Assembly: GCA_964445135.1 (NCBI GenBank)
Contig: CAYUJW010000042.1
Location: 1-8,707 of the forward strand
DNA length: 8,707 nt
Source: JACOTV01 sp964445135
GTDB taxonomy: Bacteria; Patescibacteriota; Microgenomatia; UBA1406; GWC2-37-13
Direction: 5' to 3'
Shown here: positions 4,877 through 8,707 of the stretch, in pieces
How positions within the stretch are numbered: position 1 is the stretch's first letter
Layout of the letters: the number at the start of each line of letters is the position of its first letter
The notes under the pieces: generated by a model
What the model was told of the DNA's origin: nothing
What the model saw: the letters and a program-made list of their open reading frames with translations, nothing else
The model's database searches: none
Position numbers and translations under genes: made by a program

Positions 4877-6187
4877 ATGCGCATAGAAAACAAGAAAATC
4901 ATCGTACTGGGCTTGGGTGTTGAAGGCAAAAGTGTTCGTACATATTTGCTCAAGCACGGGGCTTTCGTTGATAGCATTGAACACTTAGATGACGCGGTCG
5001 ACTTGGGCAATCCTGAAATAATTGTGCGCTCACCTGGCATTCGCCCCGATCATCCAGCAATCATGCGGGCACAAAACGCGGGCACAACGATCACCTCAGC
5101 GACGAAGATTTTTTTTGAAAACTCACCGACCACGCATATAATTGGGGTAACCGGCACAAAAGGCAAGGGTACCACCGCCACCCTTATCTACCATGCATTG
5201 AAAAACGCTGGGCGCGACGTCTATCTGGGCGGCAATATAGGCACCTCTCCTTTGGACTTCCTTGATCAATTGACGCCTGATTCGTGGGTAGTGTTGGAGT
5301 TATCCAGCTTTCAACTCTTTGATCTTGCTCAGAGCCCACATATCGCAGTTGTACTTATGGTCACCAGTGAACATATGGACTGGCATACATCGGTTGATGA
5401 GTATGTGACTGCAAAATCACAGATTGTTCGCAATCAAACACCAAGCGACGTGCATGTGGTAAATATCGAATATGAAAATAGCCTACGCATCGCGCAAGGG
5501 GCCGCATCAAAGCGCATTGAAATATCTGTCAAAAATGAGGTGAAAGACGGTTGTTATGTGAAAGACGGATGTGTGGTGTGGAGCCAGAACGGCTCAACCC
5601 ATACGGTAGCTGAAACCTCACAGATCAAGCTGCCGGGGCGCCACAACTGGGAGAATGTCTGCGCAGCTACGGCCGCGGCCATAGCTGCAGGGGTTGAGAT
5701 CCCCTTCGTGCAACAGGCAATCATCTCTTTTTCTGGTCTTGAACATCGCATTGAATTGGTAGGGACTGTTGAACAAGTAAAATACTACAACGACTCCTTC
5801 TCGACAGTTCCCGAAACCTCCATTGCCGCAATTGAAGCATTTGATGTGCCTAAAATTCTCATACTTGGCGGCTCGAGCAAACAAAGTGATTTTGCCCAGC
5901 TTGCCAAAACGATTGCCCAAAGCACATCAATTCGAGCAATAATCGGCATCGGGAAAGAATGGGAGAGAATCAAATCTGAACTATCAGCCATCAACTATCA
6001 GCCATCAACCCCGTATATTGAGGGTCTCACAACAATGAAAGACGTGGTCCAAAAAGCAAAAGATGCAGCTCACCCTGGCGACGTAGTTTTGCTGTCTCCG
6101 GCGTGTGCCTCATTTGGCATGTTTGAAAACTACAAAGATCGTGGCAAACAATTTAAAGCAGCGGTTGCGCAGCTTGGCACAAAGTAG
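4877..6187 (+). CDS. murD: UDP-N-acetylmuramoyl-L-alanine--D-glutamate ligase
   Basis: MurD adds D-glutamate to UDP-MurNAc-L-Ala with ATP, a cytosolic step of peptidoglycan precursor synthesis. The 436 residues match the family length. Visible motifs: N-terminal Rossmann start KIIVLGLGVEGKS (7-19); ATP P-loop GVTGTKGKGTTA (90-101); ELSSFQL (141-147); HMDWH (166-170) followed by Lys180, the expected carbamylated lysine; GRHNWEN (254-260); GLEHR (287-291); and C-terminal LLSPACASFGMF (405-416). Oddity: NDSFSTVPET (305-314) stands where classical MurD has NDSKATN, so the usual lysine is Phe. The ATG at 4877 is chosen because the protein then begins right at the first strand and follows the promoter. 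A GGAG touches the ATG with no spacer and is unlikely to act as a Shine-Dalgarno. No other mur genes are in the window. It converges with the hypothetical gene downstream. Confidence 0.95.
   Translation: MRIENKKIIVLGLGVEGKSVRTYLLKHGAFVDSIEHLDDAVDLGNPEIIVRSPGIRPDHPAIMRAQNAGTTITSATKIFFENSPTTHIIGVTGTKGKGTTATLIYHALKNAGRDVYLGGNIGTSPLDFLDQLTPDSWVVLELSSFQLFDLAQSPHIAVVLMVTSEHMDWHTSVDEYVTAKSQIVRNQTPSDVHVVNIEYENSLRIAQGAASKRIEISVKNEVKDGCYVKDGCVVWSQNGSTHTVAETSQIKLPGRHNWENVCAATAAAIAAGVEIPFVQQAIISFSGLEHRIELVGTVEQVKYYNDSFSTVPETSIAAIEAFDVPKILILGGSSKQSDFAQLAKTIAQSTSIRAIIGIGKEWERIKSELSAINYQPSTPYIEGLTTMKDVVQKAKDAAHPGDVVLLSPACASFGMFENYKDRGKQFKAAVAQLGTK
5979..6009 (+). repeat. 14-base tandem duplication inside murD
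   Basis: AACTATCAGCCATC occurs twice in tandem without a mismatch, plus three more bases (AAC) of a third unit. Fourteen is not a multiple of three, so the two copies are read in different frames (LSAIN, then YQPST, residues 369-378). The frame is correct on both sides. The site lies in the C-terminal domain just before the GDVVLLSPACASF strand. Confidence 0.9.
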
Positions 6188-6214
6188 TTGCGTTGCATCA
6201 TGCGTTTGGTGCCC

Positions 6215-6733
6215 TTAGGGAAGATAGAGATCCATACTTCCAAACAACGTTCCTTCATTAAGAATCAATTCACACGCATCTAAACCCTTCGCGGTTCTCG
6301 TGTGTCTTTCGGCTTTAGAAGGAGCGTATTCTACTGCCGCCTCGCCATCCGTCCACTCCATTTGACCACCTTCCCCAACTTGTGCCCAGGCGTTAACACT
6401 CAGCACAACCAAGGTTGATTCATCGGTAAAATGCGATGTGATGCGCATACTCCTATCTTCTGCCACAGGCTCGCCACCCGATCTGAAAGGATCAGATCGA
6501 AATGTTCGATCCGTTTCCACCTGATACACTCGTCCATTTTTTTCAAAAATAAGAGGCGCTGCGCCCAGATACTTTCCTTCCTCAACTGGGGCAAACTCTC
6601 GCTCAACGAGTGCATCTACGTATTCTGGTGTCTGTCGCAACTCGGATTCAAACATCCCCATTACAAGCATGGCTTGTTCGGCCAGTTCTTGCTTGGTTAG
6701 CTTCTCAATATGCGCCACTCGTTCTTTTCCCAT
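6215..6733 (-). CDS. Hypothetical soluble protein
   Basis: I do not recognise this 172-residue protein. It has a helical, charged N-terminus (about 1-50: KLTKQELAEQAMLVMGMF, then LRQTPEYVDALVEREF), then a segment that looks mostly beta (about 55-170) with strands such as LIFEKNGRVYQVETD, MRITSHF, STLVVLSVNAW and CELILNEGTLFG. It has no signal peptide, membrane helix or cysteine pair; its only cysteine is near residue 154. Nothing suggests an active site. Confidence that it is real comes from full-length coding character and a near-consensus promoter placed exactly before its ATG, which also fixes the start. It converges with murD (27-base gap) and diverges from tRNA-Ala. No terminator is evident. 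Confidence 0.75.
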   Translation of the reverse strand: MGKERVAHIEKLTKQELAEQAMLVMGMFESELRQTPEYVDALVEREFAPVEEGKYLGAAPLIFEKNGRVYQVETDRTFRSDPFRSGGEPVAEDRSMRITSHFTDESTLVVLSVNAWAQVGEGGQMEWTDGEAAVEYAPSKAERHTRTAKGLDACELILNEGTLFGSMDLYLP

Positions 6734-6739
6734 GTCGCG

Positions 6740-6768
6740 ATTATAAATTGTTTGGGGGTGAATTGCAA
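6740..6768 (-). promoter_or_regulatory. Near-consensus promoter of the hypothetical gene (predicts leaderless mRNA)
   Basis: Reading on minus, TTGCAA (6768-6763), a 17-base spacer, and TATAAT (6745-6740) form the best promoter in the window. The -10 ends 6 bases before the ATG at 6733, so transcription would begin on or next to the start codon. The intervening CGCGAC has no Shine-Dalgarno. Confidence 0.7.
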
Positions 6769-6813
6769 TATGTGGCTCTGGCTCTATTTGGGGCGGCCAT
6801 TGCGGCGCGCGTT

Positions 6814-6822
6814 TGATATAAT
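6814..6822 (+). promoter_or_regulatory. Extended -10 promoter of tRNA-Ala
   Basis: TG (6814-6815), one base, then TATAAT (6817-6822) is a perfect extended -10. The expected start is near 6829, nine bases before the mature tRNA 5' end. No -35 is recognisable at the proper distance, as expected for this class. Confidence 0.65.
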
Positions 6823-6837
6823 GAGTGCGTAGCTTAT

Positions 6838-6914
6838 GGGCCTGTGGCGCAATTGGCTAGCGCGTCTCTATGGCATAGAGAAGGTTAGGGGTTCAAGTCC
6901 CCTCAGGTCCACCA
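6838..6914 (+). tRNA. tRNA-Ala (anticodon GGC)
   Basis: The cloverleaf is complete: acceptor GGGCCTG/CAGGTCC, D stem GCGC/GCGC with GG in the loop, anticodon stem TCTCT/AGAGA around loop ATGGCAT, T stem AGGGG/CCCCT around TTCAAGT, discriminator A, and encoded CCA (6912-6914). The anticodon GGC reads GCC/GCU alanine codons. The acceptor carries a G3-U70 wobble pair, the known identity element for alanyl-tRNA synthetase, which confirms the assignment. It is convergent with the VirB4-like gene, 37 bases away. Confidence 0.97.
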
Positions 6915-6916
6915 GT

Positions 6917-6944
6917 AAAAAACGTGCGAAGGTATGTGCTCGTT
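6917..6944 (-). terminator. Weak candidate terminator of the VirB4-like gene
   Basis: Just past the TAG on minus, AACGAGC (6944-6938) can pair with GCACGTT (6927-6921) over 6 base pairs with one A-A mismatch, around a 10-base loop, and a run of six T overlaps the end of the stem. The stem is weak, so this is only a candidate. On plus no T-run follows, so it would not serve tRNA-Ala. Confidence 0.35.
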
Positions 6945-6951
6945 CTCCCAA

Positions 6952-8694
6952 CTATTCAATAAGGGCTTTTTCTTCTTCTCCCGCAATAACTCGAAAGCCG
7001 ACGTGCGACTGCCCGGCAAAAAAGAGCCCCTCACCGACTCCGGCTGAGAGAAGAAAGTGTTTTTCACCACCTGTTAAGTAGAAGGTTTTGCTGATGGCAT
7101 CAATTGCCGCCGTGTTCATTTTCAATATGATTTGGAGTGAGGAGTTGGTGATAATCGCTTTTCCTTCATTAGTTGCGACAAAATCCTCAACGTCTTGTGT
7201 GATAGCCGTCAAGCCTAGCAAATATTTACGTGCGCGTTTGGCAAAGGTAAAGAGATAGGCCCCTGAATCTTTGTTTTTGACCAAATACCACGCTTCATCA
7301 ACGATCAAGATGCGCTTTTTCTTCAGGCGGCGCACCACATTCCAGATATAATCAAGCACGATATACATGGCAACCGGACGGAGATTTTCCTCCAAGTCTC
7401 GAATACCAAACACGGTGAGTTTGTTTTTGACTTCAAAGTTGGACTTTTGATTAAAGATTCCGGCAGCCGAACCTGAAACAAATTTTTCAATGCGGTTTGC
7501 TAACTCTCGCCCCTCCAATGACTCCATCCCAATAAGCTGCTTATACAAGTCCTCAAGAAGTGGCGCATCGTTGTTAAACGTGGTTGGATCTTGCGTAATA
7601 CCTTTTTGTTGATATGTCATCACGAGCGCTCGGTCCAACAGCGCATCTTGTGCCGGAGTGAGCTCACCCATCATCACCTTCATGAGGGAGTGAAGATCGA
7701 GCAACTTGTTTGATAATTCATCATGCTCAGGGTTTTCATGATTCAATTCGAATGGATTTATGCGATAGGGCGAAACGGTTGAAAACTCAATAAACTCTCC
7801 GCCCACAGATTGACACAACTTCTCATACTCGTTGTCTGGGTCAATGATCAGCACATCATTTTCCAAAGTCAACAATCGAAGTGCCTCGAGCTTGACCATG
7901 AAGCTTTTTCCGCCTCCTGATTTACCCAATATGACCGAATTTGCATTCTCCAAAGTGTAGCGATCAAAAATAATAAGGCTTCCGTCATGTTGATTTACGC
8001 CGTACAAAATACCTTCGTTTCTGGTCAAAGACGCTGTCGAGAATGGGAAGGTCATAGCAAGGGACGTACTATCCATGTTGCGCCACACTTCTAGCTTGTC
8101 ATAAAAAATAGGAAGCGTAGACTTAAACCCCTCCTCCATCTCCAAAGTTGCGGTGCGCGCAATGATCAAAAGTGATGACAAAATAGAGTCGACTTGCTTG
8201 GATATTTCATCCAATTCTTCTTTTGTGTCAGCCGGAATGGTTATGTACAAACCAAACTGAAAGAAACGCTCCGACCCCTTGGCTAGCTCAGCTTGTAGGG
8301 CCAAGGCGTCGTCTAGCGAAACTTGGACCGTTGGGTCAACTACTTTCCCCGCTTTCATCTCCGATTCAATGGTGGCTTCCATCTCTGCAATCTTGCGCTT
8401 CAGCTCCTCAAGCACTTCGCGCGACTCAGTCGGATAAATATACATCGAGACATACAGCGGATGATCAAAGGTGATGAGAGAATAGAGCCAGTTTGCTGAG
8501 ACATATCGGGGGTAGCCAACCACAAACATGGTGCGATAAAACTTATCCTCAATCTTGATGTGATTAAAGTCCACCTCAACAAACGAGGGAGCGATCATGT
8601 CTTTAATCGAGACTGTTCCTGCCGCCACAACTTTCGCCACCGATTCAGCAGCTTGGGTTGAGGCTTTTTGTTGTTTTTTTCCAAATCCTAGCAT
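6952..8694 (-). CDS. virB4: VirB4/TraC-like conjugative-type ATPase
   Basis: This 580-residue protein belongs to the VirB4/TrbE/TraC group of AAA-like ATPases that power type IV secretion and related DNA transfer or pilus machines at the inner membrane face. The N-terminal domain (about 35-250) includes FVVGYPRYVSANWL (57-70), LYVSMYIYP (80-88) and FFQFGLYITI (144-153), typical of VirB4. The motor domain has Walker A LGKSGGGKS (256-264), DPDNEY (285-290), YRINPF (310-315), Walker B RILIVDEAW (461-469) and GLTAITQD (494-501), whose Gln is the sensor. No membrane helix is evident. It is shorter than the roughly 800 residues of proteobacterial VirB4 but close to short Gram-positive and CPR forms. 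Only 13 bases precede the ATG at 8694, with no stop or Shine-Dalgarno, so a slightly earlier start is possible. Other secretion genes would lie beyond the right edge. Confidence 0.9.
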   Translation of the reverse strand: MLGFGKKQQKASTQAAESVAKVVAAGTVSIKDMIAPSFVEVDFNHIKIEDKFYRTMFVVGYPRYVSANWLYSLITFDHPLYVSMYIYPTESREVLEELKRKIAEMEATIESEMKAGKVVDPTVQVSLDDALALQAELAKGSERFFQFGLYITIPADTKEELDEISKQVDSILSSLLIIARTATLEMEEGFKSTLPIFYDKLEVWRNMDSTSLAMTFPFSTASLTRNEGILYGVNQHDGSLIIFDRYTLENANSVILGKSGGGKSFMVKLEALRLLTLENDVLIIDPDNEYEKLCQSVGGEFIEFSTVSPYRINPFELNHENPEHDELSNKLLDLHSLMKVMMGELTPAQDALLDRALVMTYQQKGITQDPTTFNNDAPLLEDLYKQLIGMESLEGRELANRIEKFVSGSAAGIFNQKSNFEVKNKLTVFGIRDLEENLRPVAMYIVLDYIWNVVRRLKKKRILIVDEAWYLVKNKDSGAYLFTFAKRARKYLLGLTAITQDVEDFVATNEGKAIITNSSLQIILKMNTAAIDAISKTFYLTGGEKHFLLSAGVGEGLFFAGQSHVGFRVIAGEEEKALIE

Positions 8695-8707
8695 AATAAT
8701 ATTGAGA

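Noticed and set aside
5618..5920. Minus-strand open frame of 100 codons inside murD
   Set aside because: It lies wholly antisense to conserved MurD motifs and has no recognisable domain.
1..8707. CRISPR array, insertion sequence or prophage
   Set aside because: No regularly spaced direct DNA repeats, transposase, integrase or terminal repeats were seen; the only array is the diverged protein-level repeat in the first gene.

Overview
The window (8,707 bases, moderate G+C) looks like chromosomal DNA of a bacterium with a compact genome. It holds seven protein genes and two tRNA genes on both strands, with short gaps. The likeliest source is a Candidate Phyla Radiation / Patescibacteria member. 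The basis is a short VirB4-type ATPase, a divergent MurD, small hypothetical proteins and no Shine-Dalgarno sites. No ribosomal RNA or phylogenetic marker is present, so this placement is an inference of moderate strength. The standard code fits: all stops are TAA or TAG and no reading frame is broken by TGA.

Layout from left to right. (1) Positions 4-2277, plus: a large Gln/Asn/Ser/Thr-rich protein with eight helix-turn-helix-like repeats, six of them alternating between two types with a period of about 72 residues, then a conserved-looking domain and an acidic tail; it may begin upstream of the window. (2) 2341-3774, plus: a membrane-anchored family GH39-like glycoside hydrolase. (3) 3794-4171, minus: a small membrane-anchored protein with a DUF6799-like 'KDG' repeat. 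(4) 4301-4606, plus: acylphosphatase, divergent from (3) across a 129-base control region with two dyads. (5) 4681-4754, minus: tRNA-Lys(UUU) with a rho-independent terminator. (6) 4877-6187, plus: MurD. (7) 6215-6733, minus: a hypothetical protein with a near-consensus promoter. (8) 6838-6914, plus: tRNA-Ala(GGC). (9) 6952-8694, minus: VirB4/TraC-like ATPase.

The genes do not form one operon. Most are single transcription units arranged convergently or divergently. Themes are cell envelope (MurD, surface glycosidase, small membrane protein) and macromolecular transport (VirB4-like ATPase). The most notable regulatory pattern is that four genes (2341, 4301, 4877 and the one starting at 6733 on minus) have a -10-like hexamer ending only 6-9 bases before the start codon and no Shine-Dalgarno, which predicts leaderless or nearly leaderless mRNAs. 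The most notable protein is the repeat protein at the left end, whose family I do not recognise.
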